From the NCBI RefSeq assembly GCF_018219155.1, contig NZ_CP056123.1, forward strand, positions 3,481,505 to 3,545,504: 64,000 nt of DNA, written 5' to 3'. The notes under the pieces are model-generated. The model made no database searches. It had not been told where the DNA came from and saw only the letters and a list, made by a program, of their open reading frames with translations. Source of the DNA: Moritella sp. 24 (GTDB lineage: Bacteria; Pseudomonadota; Gammaproteobacteria; Enterobacterales; Moritellaceae). This document shows, one piece after another, positions 1-8,253 of this stretch (position 1 is the first letter of the stretch; the number at the start of each line of letters is the position of its first letter). The position numbers were made by a program, and so were the translations under genes.

Positions 1-251
1 AAGATCCAGCGTCCTAATTCACCGCCTTCAATGACGCTGACATGTTGATTAAGCGCCGACTGTAATAAGGGGGTTATCTCACTCACGGTGATAGTAGGAT
101 CAAGTTGTACTTCGGTAATGACACCACCGGTAAAGTCGAGCCCCCAGTTAAGTCCATTAACACTAATAAAAGTTATTGCTATCAACATAAATACCACGGA
201 AATGGCACTGCTGATATAACGTAATTTACTGCCGTTCGTTATTGTATTCAT
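1..251 (-). CDS. secF: Protein translocase subunit SecF, N-terminal part (cut by window edge)
   Basis: The reverse strand from the ATG at 251 reads MNTITNGSKLRYIS, then one hydrophobic segment (about residues 16-31), then GLNWGLDFTGG, the hallmark motif at the start of the first periplasmic domain of SecF. About 83 residues are visible and the rest lies before position 1. SecF pairs with SecD in the inner membrane and uses the proton gradient to help preproteins out of the SecYEG channel. The start lies 2 bases after the secD stop, so the two genes are surely cotranscribed. The family assignment is firm. Whether this is the only secF in the genome cannot be seen. Confidence 0.9.
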   Translation of the reverse strand, partial: MNTITNGSKLRYISSAISVVFMLIAITFISVNGLNWGLDFTGGVITEVQLDPTITVSEITPLLQSALNQHVSVIEGGELGRWI

Positions 252-253
252 GA

Positions 254-2104
254 CTATACCTTTAAGTCATGACGAGTATCACGACCCCATAATTTATTGA
301 TTAATGCACGGGAAACAAAAATACCTGTAAACATACTGGTCAAAATACCTAAACCCAGTGTTAACGCGAAGCCTTGAACAGGCCCCTGCCCAATGGAATA
401 CAGTACAATGGCAATAATTAATGTCGTAATATTGGCATCAACAATGGTGCTAAACGCACTATCAAAACCACTATTAATTGCTTGAGCAAAACTCCGCCCT
501 TCCCTCAACTTGTCACGAATACGTTCAAATACCAGTACGTTGGTATCAACAGCCATACCAACAGTCAGTACTAACCCTGCAATACCGGGTAATGTTAATA
601 CCGCACCTGGAATTAGCGCTAATAAACCAAATAACATAATGATATTAGCCAGTAGCGCAACATTCGCAATCCAGCCTAATCGACGATACCATAAGGCCAT
701 GAATATCAAAGTTAAGCCCAACCCTAACGCCAATGCAGAAAAGCCATTTTGAATATTTTCAGCCCCCAGAGATGGACCAATTGTTCTTTCTTCAACAATG
801 GTAACAGGGGCTGTTAACGAGCCTGCACGTAATAATAAAGCTAACTCCTGCGCATCCCCCATACTGCCTGCACCTGTTATTCTAAACTGGCTGCCTAACT
901 GCGCTTGGATAGTGGCGACACTAATAACCTTATTGGTTTTTTTGGTCGTGCCATCAAGATTACGGCTGTATTCGCTGTATAACGTCGCCATCGGATTACC
1001 AATATTGTGCTTGGTAAAATTCGACATCTTTTTTCCACCGGCATTATCTAACGTAATATTAACCTGTGCAGCGCCCATCTCACCAACACTGGCGCGGGCA
1101 TCAATAATATGTTCACCACCTAAAATAGCATCACGCGCAATACGGATTGGCGCTCCGTTATCACTATCGACCAACATGCTACCGCTGCTCACGGTTTTCA
1201 ACTCGTGAAATGCCAAACTCGCTGTCGCGCCAATAACATTTTTTGCAGTTGCAGGATCTTGTACGCCCGGTAACTCAATACGGATACGATGCTCACCTTG
1301 ACGCTGTACCATCGCCTCGGTAATACCAAGTTCGGTTATACGGCTACGCATTGTCTGCAAGTTTTGCTGTACCGTTAAATTAATAATTTCTGTTTTTTCA
1401 GATAACGGAATATTAACCCGAGCAAACAAACCTGACGTTTCAGTGACTTTCCATTGAGGGTAGTTTTTCTGTATTAATTTCAGCAACGTCACTTTTGCTT
1501 CGTCACTTGGAAACTTAATCGCGAGCGCATTACTACGCTCAATACTAAGACCGACACCGCGGATGCCCTTTTCACGAAAATCCGCCCGCAAGTTATCCTG
1601 TAACTGTTGAGCACGTATATTGAAAACAGGCTCCATATCAACATCCAGCAAAAACTGCACACCACCACGTAAGTCAAGTCCCAACTTTATCGGCTGTAAT
1701 CCCATTTGCTGTAACCATGAAGGCGCAGCTGAAACCAATGCCAATGTAGTATTATTACTCTCCGGTAATATTTTTTCGAGTACCGCTTTCGCACGTGTTT
1801 GTGCTGTTGATTCCGCCAATACAATCGTCGTTTGATCAGTACTTTGGTCAATACGAACTACTTCAATATGATTTTTTTCGAGCTGTTGTTTAAGCGTATA
1901 AATCATCGGCGCTGGAGTTTGCTTATGACTAATTTGCAGTGCCGAATCTTCACCATATAAGGTTGGAATCGCACTTAAGAGCATGATTAAAATTGTGCAG
2001 ATAAGTACAACGTATTTCCAACCAGCATAGTGGTTAAGTAGTTTACGTTGTGTCTTGGAATTCGTTATTTTTTTCATTTGATAGCTGTCCATCAATGCCA
2101 GCAT
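254..2104 (-). CDS. secD: Protein translocase subunit SecD
   Basis: 616 residues, essentially the E. coli SecD length (615). One membrane segment at about 30-48 is followed by LGLDLRGG at 141-148, the conserved D1 motif, then a large periplasmic region. Five further membrane segments fill about 450-605 and include GMAVDTNVLVFERIRDKL, the conserved D4-D5 region. SecD and SecF drive late steps of Sec export with the proton-motive force. The first ATG (2104) is used here; ATGs at residues 5 and 10 are possible and none has a clearly superior Shine-Dalgarno. In the classical locus yajC precedes secD. Here the upstream neighbour is an unrelated small exported protein, so this may be a second secDF copy. 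Confidence 0.93.
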   Translation of the reverse strand: MLALMDSYQMKKITNSKTQRKLLNHYAGWKYVVLICTILIMLLSAIPTLYGEDSALQISHKQTPAPMIYTLKQQLEKNHIEVVRIDQSTDQTTIVLAESTAQTRAKAVLEKILPESNNTTLALVSAAPSWLQQMGLQPIKLGLDLRGGVQFLLDVDMEPVFNIRAQQLQDNLRADFREKGIRGVGLSIERSNALAIKFPSDEAKVTLLKLIQKNYPQWKVTETSGLFARVNIPLSEKTEIINLTVQQNLQTMRSRITELGITEAMVQRQGEHRIRIELPGVQDPATAKNVIGATASLAFHELKTVSSGSMLVDSDNGAPIRIARDAILGGEHIIDARASVGEMGAAQVNITLDNAGGKKMSNFTKHNIGNPMATLYSEYSRNLDGTTKKTNKVISVATIQAQLGSQFRITGAGSMGDAQELALLLRAGSLTAPVTIVEERTIGPSLGAENIQNGFSALALGLGLTLIFMALWYRRLGWIANVALLANIIMLFGLLALIPGAVLTLPGIAGLVLTVGMAVDTNVLVFERIRDKLREGRSFAQAINSGFDSAFSTIVDANITTLIIAIVLYSIGQGPVQGFALTLGLGILTSMFTGIFVSRALINKLWGRDTRHDLKV

Positions 2105-2255
2105 GCTTACTCGAAATATAAGTAATACATGTTGGTATACAGGTAATTAATGCGCTTATAGAGCTATTCAACAGCGATATTCATATCATGATGTAGCGTT
2201 CTAGAAGCGGATAAAGACAACAAAAAAGCAGTATGTTTAGTACTTACCTTTTTAT

Positions 2256-2690
2256 CTAAGCAAATGTAATAACGGCAGGGTATTGGCGATGAGAATAAAG
2301 TAAATTACTGTCTTTCCAGCCAGAAATACGAGTTCGAGAAGAAGACATGTCCGTTAACCAATAGAGATCATGATTAATGTTAACCGCGTAACCAATCACA
2401 AATGATGGTGATAGCGGAATTGATAATTCGATCTCGACTTGGTAATCAGGTTCAGGATCATTCAGTGTTAAACCACCGTTACTCGCATAACGAGTCGGTT
2501 CAGGTAATGCATATTGATAAGAATGATCTGAGGGAAATGTGTTTGGAGACTGTTCTGATTCACATTCCTGTTGGCATAATGGTTTTTCGCTGATATTTAC
2601 AGATAATACTGAATATGTATCAGCCTGAGCATTAAAGCCCACAATCATGATAAATAACAATATAGAAGCGCGGAAAAACCTAAGTAACAT
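2256..2690 (-). CDS. Hypothetical exported protein, 144 aa
   Basis: I do not recognise this protein. Residues 1-23 form a classical signal peptide (basic RFFR, hydrophobic core, cleavage expected after AQA), so the mature protein of about 121 residues should be periplasmic or secreted. It has two cysteines close together (39 and 43), which could form a disulfide, and a proline- and serine-rich middle. The second half has alternating hydrophobic residues suggestive of a beta fold. It lies about 150 bases upstream of secD in the same direction and could be read through into it, but no functional link is evident. It is probably a real gene because of the convincing signal peptide. Confidence 0.6.
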   Translation of the reverse strand: MLLRFFRASILLFIMIVGFNAQADTYSVLSVNISEKPLCQQECESEQSPNTFPSDHSYQYALPEPTRYASNGGLTLNDPEPDYQVEIELSIPLSPSFVIGYAVNINHDLYWLTDMSSSRTRISGWKDSNLLYSHRQYPAVITFA

Positions 2691-2775
2691 AGAACATAAA
2701 AATCCATAAAGATTAATTACGTATCATAAGCATTAGTGATTTGAGAAACAAGGATTATTTTAAACGTCAGAAAGC

Positions 2776-2806
2776 AAAAAAGGCTTACCGTTAGGTAAGC
2801 CTTTTT
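2776..2806 (-). terminator. Rho-independent terminator after tRNA-Leu
   Basis: A 10-bp GC-containing stem (AAGGCTTACC with GGTAAGCCTT) and a 4-base loop, flanked by A and T runs on both sides. It lies directly downstream of the tRNA-Leu at 2814 on the minus strand. The T run on each side means it could also act on plus-strand transcripts. Confidence 0.85.
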
Positions 2807-2813
2807 CTAAATT

Positions 2814-2899
2814 TGGTGCCCGAGGCCGGAATTGAACCGGCACGCCTATTAAGCGAGGGATTTTAAATCCCTTGTGTCTACCGATTTCACCACTCGGGC
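2814..2899 (-). tRNA. tRNA-Leu (anticodon UAA), separated copy
   Basis: 86 bases on the minus strand, starting GCCCGAG and ending CTCGGGCACCA with an encoded CCA. The anticodon loop around TTTAAAA gives UAA, and the long variable arm marks a class II leucine tRNA. Compared with the four other copies nearby, the T-arm stem carries a G-C pair where they have A-U, a compensated double change that keeps the stem intact. It has its own promoter (2944-2971) and terminator. Confidence 0.96.
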
Positions 2900-2943
2900 T
2901 GAGTGATAAACTGTTAAGCTGCTGCCTAACCGGATATGCGCTC

Positions 2944-2971
2944 ACTTTACCTGATTCTAATATTGAGTCAA
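2944..2971 (-). promoter_or_regulatory. Probable promoter of the separated tRNA-Leu
   Basis: On the minus strand a TTGACT -35 (2966-2971) and a TAAAGT -10 (2944-2949) are separated by 16 bases, followed by a GC-rich GAGCGC stretch before the tRNA. The -35 and the spacing match those of the large Leu/Cys array promoter. Confidence 0.6.
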
Positions 2972-3040
2972 CAATAAATATTAAATACATCTCAAACGGC
3001 TGAAAATAAAACCAATTTGATTGTTTATTATCATCCAAGT

Positions 3041-3610
3041 CTAACAATCATCACTAACAATTCTAATATCATTACCATCAACTGAAGTTGCAGAAGTATA
3101 TGCAACGTAACACTTATAATCATCCAGCTCTACTGTAGCGAGTTTATCAGCCCATAGTCGGGGAAATATCTTAAGTGGATAACCTTCAACAAAAACAAAC
3201 TCACTGTCATTGAGTCCCATCGCAGATTTAAAGTTAATATTTGTGACACTATTATTTTCAATAGGAGTATAAAGTGGGTAGCCCCACTCCATGTATAACT
3301 TCGTTCCATCAGCTGTCATAATAAAATAATGTCCGGCCTCGCGAGAACCATCCCAAAATAGGTGTCCATTACAGTCACCAAAACAGTCTTTACTAACCGG
3401 TATATTATCCATCTGCGCTCTTAAATGAGCGATCTTACTCTGGTCTTCAAGCTGGCCTGCAATTCCAGACAGTGTCGCAATTTTAGCATCACGCTGAAGA
3501 TTAATGAACTTAGGTATCGCAACACTGGCTAAGACCCCTAAAACAATAATAACAATAACTAATTCGATTAATGTAAATCCCGCAGATTTACTCTGGTTCT
3601 GACTCTTCAC
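3041..3610 (-). CDS. Type IV pilin-like protein (prepilin N-terminal methylation motif)
   Basis: 189 residues. The leader ends at G11 and is followed by FTLIELVIVIIVLGVLA, the prepilin peptidase/N-methylation motif, with Phe12 as the mature first residue and Glu16 at position +5. The long hydrophobic helix 12-33 is the pilin spine. The globular part has cysteines at 76, 80, 167 and 189; the last two resemble the disulfide that closes the D-region of MSHA and type IV pilins. No pilus assembly genes are nearby, so it is a lone pilin, probably a minor or MSHA-type subunit using machinery encoded elsewhere. It sits between two tRNA-Leu copies, which suggests insertion or duplication around it. 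Confidence 0.8.
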   Translation of the reverse strand: MKSQNQSKSAGFTLIELVIVIIVLGVLASVAIPKFINLQRDAKIATLSGIAGQLEDQSKIAHLRAQMDNIPVSKDCFGDCNGHLFWDGSREAGHYFIMTADGTKLYMEWGYPLYTPIENNSVTNINFKSAMGLNDSEFVFVEGYPLKIFPRLWADKLATVELDDYKCYVAYTSATSVDGNDIRIVSDDC

Positions 3611-3788
3611 TTACAATCCATAAAATACTTTATTTAACAATAACCACATTATACGTATGGATTTATAAAATAACATAGCGTATGGATTTATAATGATGAT
3701 GCAACTGTAAAGAATAGCGGACATAAAAATGAAACGTTAACACTCACATGCAAAGGGCTGAATTCATTGATAACACGAGGAGGATTAA

Positions 3789-3824
3789 ATGGAACTGAAG
3801 TATAAACCTAGATTTCAGACATAA
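3789..3824 (+). CDS. Possible 11-residue small ORF with a strong ribosome site
   Basis: GAGGAGGATTAA directly precedes an ATG that opens an 11-codon frame (MELKYKPRFQT) ending in TAA at 3822-3824, just where the array terminator hairpin begins. A near-perfect Shine-Dalgarno here is unusual for random DNA. It could be a micropeptide, a leader, or the remnant of a longer gene. No other evidence supports expression. Confidence 0.25.
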   Translation: MELKYKPRFQT

Positions 3825-3852
3825 AAAAACCAGCTATAAGCTGGTTTTTTTA
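3823..3852 (-). terminator. Rho-independent terminator of the Leu/Cys tRNA array
   Basis: Stem AAAAAACCAGC with GCTGGTTTTTT and a 5-base loop, placed 8 bases beyond the last tRNA-Leu of the minus-strand array. The A and T runs are symmetrical, so it can also stop plus-strand transcripts such as that of the small ORF at 3789. Confidence 0.88.
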
Positions 3853-3859
3853 TAAAAGT

Positions 3860-3945
3860 TGGTGCCCGAGGCCAGAATTGAACTGGCACGCCTATTAAGC
3901 GAGGGATTTTAAATCCCTTGTGTCTACCGATTTCACCACTCGGGC
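3860..3945 (-). tRNA. tRNA-Leu (UAA), array copy, promoter-distal
   Basis: 86 bases including encoded CCA. Sequence is the same as the copies at 4154, 4457 and 4757 and differs from the 2814 copy only in the T-arm pair. It is the last gene before the array terminator. Confidence 0.96.
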
Positions 3946-4010
3946 ACTGAATTCTTTTTATTTATTAGTTTCAGTGCAAACTAATAAATTCGCTCTTTCA
4001 AGCTAAATCA

Positions 4011-4084
4011 TGGAGGCGGGTCCCGAAGTCGAATCGAGGTCCACGGATTTGCAATCCGCTGCATAGCCACTCTGCCAACCCGCC
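4011..4084 (-). tRNA. tRNA-Cys (GCA), array copy
   Basis: 74 bases, GGCGGGT acceptor and ACCCGCCTCCA 3' end with encoded CCA; anticodon loop ATTGCAAA gives GCA. The spacer to the next Leu copy (3946-4010) is nearly the same as that at 4240-4304. Confidence 0.96.
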
Positions 4085-4153
4085 ATTTACTGCGATTACA
4101 ATCTTAATTGTTAACACAGAGCGCTAATTTTATATCTTAGCAAGATAATTAGT

Positions 4154-4239
4154 TGGTGCCCGAGGCCAGAATTGAACTGGCACGCCTATTAAGCGAGGGA
4201 TTTTAAATCCCTTGTGTCTACCGATTTCACCACTCGGGC
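4154..4239 (-). tRNA. tRNA-Leu (UAA), array copy
   Basis: 86 bases including encoded CCA, the same sequence as the other array Leu copies. It lies 294 bases from the next downstream Leu copy, which defines the repeat unit (Leu plus Cys plus spacers). Confidence 0.96.
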
Positions 4240-4304
4240 ACTGAATTCTTCTTATTTACCAGTTTCAGTGCAAACTAATAAATTCGCTCTTTCAAGCTAA
4301 ATCA

Positions 4305-4378
4305 TGGAGGCGGGTCCCGAAGTCGAATCGAGGTCCACGGATTTGCAATCCGCTGCATAGCCACTCTGCCAACCCGCC
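4305..4378 (-). tRNA. tRNA-Cys (GCA), array copy
   Basis: 74 bases with encoded CCA, identical by eye to the Cys genes at 4011 and 4632. Confidence 0.96.
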
Positions 4379-4456
4379 ATATACTGTGAAACAACATCAT
4401 TGTCACGCAGTGTGCTAATTTTTTATCTTAGCGATATATACTATCAAAGTATTAGT

Positions 4457-4542
4457 TGGTGCCCGAGGCCAGAATTGAACTGGCACGCCTATTAAGCGAG
4501 GGATTTTAAATCCCTTGTGTCTACCGATTTCACCACTCGGGC
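4457..4542 (-). tRNA. tRNA-Leu (UAA), array copy
   Basis: 86 bases including encoded CCA, 303 bases upstream of the copy at 4154. The spacer on its upstream side (4543-4631) is longer and more diverged than the other two, so this duplication looks older. Confidence 0.96.
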
Positions 4543-4631
4543 ACTGAATTCTTTCTGTTTATTGCTAAACATTTATAGTATATCCGTTCACAGTGCTGAA
4601 CCAATACACTTGCTCTTTACAAGCTAAATCA

Positions 4632-4705
4632 TGGAGGCGGGTCCCGAAGTCGAATCGAGGTCCACGGATTTGCAATCCGCTGCATAGCCACTCTGCCAAC
4701 CCGCC
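4632..4705 (-). tRNA. tRNA-Cys (GCA), array copy
   Basis: 74 bases with encoded CCA, same sequence as the other two Cys copies. It is the second gene of the array counted from the promoter. Confidence 0.96.
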
Positions 4706-4756
4706 AAATTTTATATCTAAAGTATATATTTAAAGTTATATCTAACTGAAAGAAAT

Positions 4757-4842
4757 TGGTGCCCGAGGCCAGAATTGAACTGGCACGCCTATTAAGCGAG
4801 GGATTTTAAATCCCTTGTGTCTACCGATTTCACCACTCGGGC
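4757..4842 (-). tRNA. tRNA-Leu (UAA), first gene of the array
   Basis: 86 bases including encoded CCA. It is the promoter-proximal gene, about 64 bases after the -10 element at 4906-4911. In E. coli the corresponding locus beside pgsA is Gly-Cys-Leu; no tRNA-Gly is visible here. Confidence 0.96.
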
Positions 4843-4905
4843 AATTTCTTTCACATTTTATCTAAGCTGTTTTACTTAACCGCTGTAGACTCTATGTGCT
4901 GACGC

Positions 4906-4933
4906 ATTCTACAGACCTAAAAGATAGAGTCAA
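4906..4933 (-). promoter_or_regulatory. Strong promoter of the Leu/Cys tRNA array
   Basis: On the minus strand a TTGACT -35 (4928-4933) and a TAGAAT -10 (4906-4911) are separated by 16 bases and followed by GCGTC, a GC-rich discriminator typical of stable-RNA promoters under stringent control. It is well placed to drive all seven tRNAs to the terminator at 3823. Confidence 0.75.
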
Positions 4934-5067
4934 CACCCTTTTATCACCGACAATCAAAACGCTTACGTTTCAACCTAACCTGTCTGTTTTCTAGCTAAAA
5001 AGGGTTGAATATCACCGTAATGGCGAGATACTCTAAAACAACAACGATAGTCTATAGAAATAGTTCT

Positions 5068-5646
5068 TTAATCTTCACTCATTAGTTCGCCCCACGCCGC
5101 AGCAAAGTACTGCACCATAGAAACAACTGTTAATACCATCGCTGCATAGAAAACAATATAAGCAAGATAAACCATCCAAGGGCCCTGCTGCCAAATGAAA
5201 CCACCTAGCGCCATCATTTGAAAACTTGTTTTCCACTTACCAGCGTTACCAACAGCAACATTAGCACGTTTGCCTAGATCTGCCATCCATTCACGTAACC
5301 CTGAAATGGCCAGTTCTCGTCCAATCATAATAAGTGTTGGGATCATTACCCATAGTGCACTGTGTTCGCCAACAGTTGCAACGATGCGGTCGTGATCGCC
5401 AGCGACCATCACTAATGCAGTGATAACCATAATTTTATCTGCTACTGGGTCAAGAAACGCGCCAAGCTTACTTGATACATTCCAGCGTCTTGCTAGATAA
5501 CCATCAAGATAATCCGTTATTCCTGCAATAAAGAAGATCCATGCTGCGATATAAAACGAATTTTCAATTGGTAAATAAAACGCGAGAACAAAAAAAGGAA
5601 TTAAAATCACGCGAAACAAAGTTAAAATATTTGGTATGTTTTTCAT
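5068..5646 (-). CDS. pgsA: CDP-diacylglycerol--glycerol-3-phosphate 3-phosphatidyltransferase
   Basis: Inner-membrane enzyme making phosphatidylglycerol phosphate, the committed step to phosphatidylglycerol and cardiolipin. The CDP-alcohol phosphotransferase signature is complete: in the frame counted from the ATG at 5655, D48, D51-G52, A55-R56, G65, D69 and D73 are spaced as required. Several hydrophobic segments flank it. I prefer the ATG at 5646 (MKNIPN), which aligns with the start of E. coli PgsA; the ATG at 5655 adds three residues and is not excluded. It follows uvrC with a gap of about 50 bases, and the uvrY-uvrC-pgsA-tRNA order is conserved in enterics. Confidence 0.95.
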   Translation of the reverse strand: MKNIPNILTLFRVILIPFFVLAFYLPIENSFYIAAWIFFIAGITDYLDGYLARRWNVSSKLGAFLDPVADKIMVITALVMVAGDHDRIVATVGEHSALWVMIPTLIMIGRELAISGLREWMADLGKRANVAVGNAGKWKTSFQMMALGGFIWQQGPWMVYLAYIVFYAAMVLTVVSMVQYFAAAWGELMSED

Positions 5647-5695
5647 TATTCTCATGCTTTTTAAATTGAAACATCACTATAATCCTATATCTTGC

Positions 5696-7549
5696 TTATT
5701 GATGCAATGAATCATAAATTTTTTCTGCCAAATCAATGCTTATACCTGGTATTTTTGCTATTTCCTCCCTACTTGCACGACGTAATTGCTGTAATCCCCC
5801 CATAAATTTAAGTAATACCTGACGACGCTTCGGTCCTACTCCAGGGATATTCTCTAAAGCGCTCGTGCGTTTAACTTTATTTCGACGTGCACGGTGTCCA
5901 GTGATAGCAAAACGGTGGGACTCATCACGGATATGCTGAACGAGGTGTAAAGCTGGCGAATCGCTGGGTAAATAAAACTCGGTATCAGCAACATTATCCA
6001 AGGCGCCAGATAAAATTAATGTTTCTAAACCAGCTTTACGCGTCACCCCTTTCGCAATACCAATGATCATTGGTCTTTTACTGATAAAGTTATCTGCAAA
6101 TTGAGTGAGTACTTGCTCAGCTTGGGTCATTTGACCTTTACCGCCATCAATAAATAAAATATCAGGTATTTTATCTACTTCAGTAACTTTTTTGAAACGA
6201 CGCTCTAACGCTTGTGCCATCGCTGCATAATCATCACCACCAGTAATACCACTGATATTAAAATGGCGATAATCTGTTTTATTTGGCCCATCACGGTTAA
6301 AAACAACGCAAGATGCAACGGTTTGCTCACCACCCGTATGACTGATATCAAAGCATTCCATACGCTGAATCTTTCCGTTGAAGTTCAATACTTTTTCTAA
6401 TTCTTTAAACCGATTAAGCACCGTACTTTTGGTTGCTAACTTGGTGGTTAATGCAGTTTCAGCGTTAGTAAGTGCTAACCTTAAAAATTTAGAACGATCA
6501 CCTCGTTTAGGATTAGTTAGTTTTATTCTACGCTCGGCTAACTGGCTCAAACTTGATTCAATTAATTCGTGCTCTTCAGGTAGTTCGGTTAACAGCACTT
6601 CTTTAGGGATTGCCTGCTGTGTTTCTTTATTTAGATAATATTGTAAAAGGAATGCTTGGATCACTTCACTATTATCTGTATTCGCCGGTACTTTAGGAAA
6701 ATAACTACGACTACCAAATACTTTACCCGCACGCACAAATAATAAATGAACACAGGCGATACCATTTTTAAAGGCAAAGCCTATTACGTCCATTTCACCT
6801 AAATCAGATGTGACATATTGCTGTTCTTGAATTGTTCTTAATGCTTGGATCTGATCCCGATAGCGTGCTGCAGCTTCAAAGTCTAACGCTTGGCTAGCCA
6901 GCTCCATTTTAATCACTAATTCATTAATGACATCCGTGTTTTTACCCTTTAAAAATAAAGCTGCAAGTTCAACCTGTTGCTTATATTCATCAGGGTTATC
7001 CATTTTCACACAAGGACCTAAACAGCGCTTTAGTTGAAACTGTAAACAAGGACGAGAGCGATTTTGATAATAACTATCCTCACACTGCCGTACCGGAAAG
7101 AGCTTTTGCATTAGGTGTAGGCTTTCACGTACTGCGCTGCCACTTGGATAAGGACCAAAATATTGCCCTTTACGCTTATTCTTACTGCGAATAGACATCA
7201 ATTGAGGGTGTTCGTGATCTGTTAGTAAAATATAAGGGTAGGACTTATCATCACGTAACGACACGTTATAGCGCGGTTGATAGCGTTTAATATAGGTATG
7301 TTCGAGTACTAAGGCTTCTGTTTCTGAATGCGTGACCGTCACATCAATATTGGCAATATGGGTAACCAATACGCGGGTTTTTTCTCGATCGACGGTTTTT
7401 CGAAAATAGCTGCTTAAGCGTTTATGTAAGTCTTTCGCTTTTCCGACATAAATAACCACATCTTTATGGTCATACATGCGATAAACACCTGGCTGGTGTG
7501 AAACAGTCTTTAAGAAGTCTTGATGATTGAATTGTTGTTTTGAAGGCAT
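5696..7549 (-). CDS. uvrC: UvrABC system protein C (excinuclease subunit)
   Basis: 617 residues from the chosen start (E. coli 610). In order it has an N-terminal GIY-YIG nuclease (PGVYRMYD, then [14 protein letters not shown]) for the 3' incision, a UVR motif ([17 protein letters not shown]) that contacts UvrB, the RNase H-like nuclease ([21 protein letters not shown]) for the 5' incision, and a tandem helix-hairpin-helix end ([23 protein letters not shown]). It acts in nucleotide excision repair in the cytoplasm. I chose the ATG at 7549 (MPSKQQF) because it aligns with E. coli. Earlier in-frame ATGs at 7573 and 7582 fall in or beside a terminator-like hairpin. Confidence 0.96.
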   Translation of the reverse strand: MPSKQQFNHQDFLKTVSHQPGVYRMYDHKDVVIYVGKAKDLHKRLSSYFRKTVDREKTRVLVTHIANIDVTVTHSETEALVLEHTYIKRYQPRYNVSLRDDKSYPYILLTDHEHPQLMSIRSKNKRKGQYFGPYPSGSAVRESLHLMQKLFPVRQCEDSYYQNRSRPCLQFQLKRCLGPCVKMDNPDEYKQQVELAALFLKGKNTDVINELVIKMELASQALDFEAAARYRDQIQALRTIQEQQYVTSDLGEMDVIGFAFKNGIACVHLLFVRAGKVFGSRSYFPKVPANTDNSEVIQAFLLQYYLNKETQQAIPKEVLLTELPEEHELIESSLSQLAERRIKLTNPKRGDRSKFLRLALTNAETALTTKLATKSTVLNRFKELEKVLNFNGKIQRMECFDISHTGGEQTVASCVVFNRDGPNKTDYRHFNISGITGGDDYAAMAQALERRFKKVTEVDKIPDILFIDGGKGQMTQAEQVLTQFADNFISKRPMIIGIAKGVTRKAGLETLILSGALDNVADTEFYLPSDSPALHLVQHIRDESHRFAITGHRARRNKVKRTSALENIPGVGPKRRQVLLKFMGGLQQLRRASREEIAKIPGISIDLAEKIYDSLHQ

Positions 7550-7577
7550 AAAATAAAAGATGCCCGAAGACATCTTT
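7550..7577 (-). terminator. UUCG-loop hairpin between uvrY and uvrC
   Basis: On the minus strand, stem AAAGATGTC pairs with GGCATCTTT (one G-U pair) around a TTCG tetraloop, followed by TATTTT and then the uvrC ATG. The wobble pair makes the hairpin stable only in the minus-strand RNA. It should end or attenuate uvrY transcripts before uvrC. Confidence 0.6.
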
Positions 7578-7608
7578 CTCAATTAAAATTAAGTAAAGAA
7601 ATACTTAA

Positions 7609-8253
7609 TTATAGTGTATCTGCATCTAAGATACCGTGTCTAATCGCTAGGTGAGTCAGTTCTACGTCACCATTAATATTAAGCTTACTGAATAAGCGAT
7701 AGCGATAAGCATTAACCGTCTTAGAGTTAAGGTGTAGCTGTTCGGCAATATCAACCACTTTTTGTCCTTTCGTGATCATCATCATGATTTGTAACTCACG
7801 TTCAGACAAACTTTGGAAAGGATTCTCATCAGCAGATGAAAATTGACTTAATGCCATTTGTTGTGCAATTTCTGGCGCAATATAACGCTGTCCACTATGC
7901 ACTTTACGAATAGCCCCTAATACTTCCTCTGGCGCTGCACTTTTAGTTAAGTAGCCTGCACCACCCGCTTGCATTACTTTGCTTGGGAAAGGTTCTTCCG
8001 TGTGTATCGTTAACACGATAATTTTAATATCAGGGTTGTTCCGTAAAATTTTACGGGTAGCTTCTAATCCGCCAATACCTGGCATGTTCATGTCCATCAA
8101 GATTACATCTGGTTGGTTTTCTCGACAAAACTGAACGGCATCCTCTCCGCATGAAACTTCACCCACGACTTTAATACCACGTACATCTTCAAGAATTCGG
8201 CGAATTCCGGTACGGACTAATTCGTGATCATCGACAAGGAATACATTAATCAA
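7609..8253 (-). CDS. uvrY: Response regulator UvrY/GacA/VarA (LuxR type), TTG start
   Basis: 214 residues from TTG. The receiver domain has acidic D8-D9, phospho-acceptor D54 (LMDMNMPG), and conserved Thr and Lys near 81 and 103. The C-terminal LuxR-type helix-turn-helix contains LSERELQIM and SKTVNAYRYRLFSKL. It matches E. coli UvrY closely along its length. In this family the partner kinase is BarA/GacS and the targets are the CsrA-sponging small RNAs. The TTG at 8253 gives MINVFLVDDHELVR, exactly the family N-terminus, with GGAG 8 bases upstream. A longer frame to an ATG at 8283 would add an unlikely Cys/Val-rich extension. Confidence 0.94.
   Translation of the reverse strand: MINVFLVDDHELVRTGIRRILEDVRGIKVVGEVSCGEDAVQFCRENQPDVILMDMNMPGIGGLEATRKILRNNPDIKIIVLTIHTEEPFPSKVMQAGGAGYLTKSAAPEEVLGAIRKVHSGQRYIAPEIAQQMALSQFSSADENPFQSLSERELQIMMMITKGQKVVDIAEQLHLNSKTVNAYRYRLFSKLNINGDVELTHLAIRHGILDADTL

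Noticed and set aside
2760-3047. Open frame overlapping tRNA-Leu on the minus strand
   Set aside because: It runs through the tRNA gene and its terminator; the codons are only a by-product of the tRNA sequence.
3860-4842. CRISPR-like repeated structure
   Set aside because: The repeats are alternating tRNA genes with cloverleaf structure and encoded CCA, not short repeats with unique spacers.
4843-5067. Expected tRNA-Gly next to the Cys/Leu tRNAs
   Set aside because: Neither strand shows a tRNA between the array promoter and pgsA.
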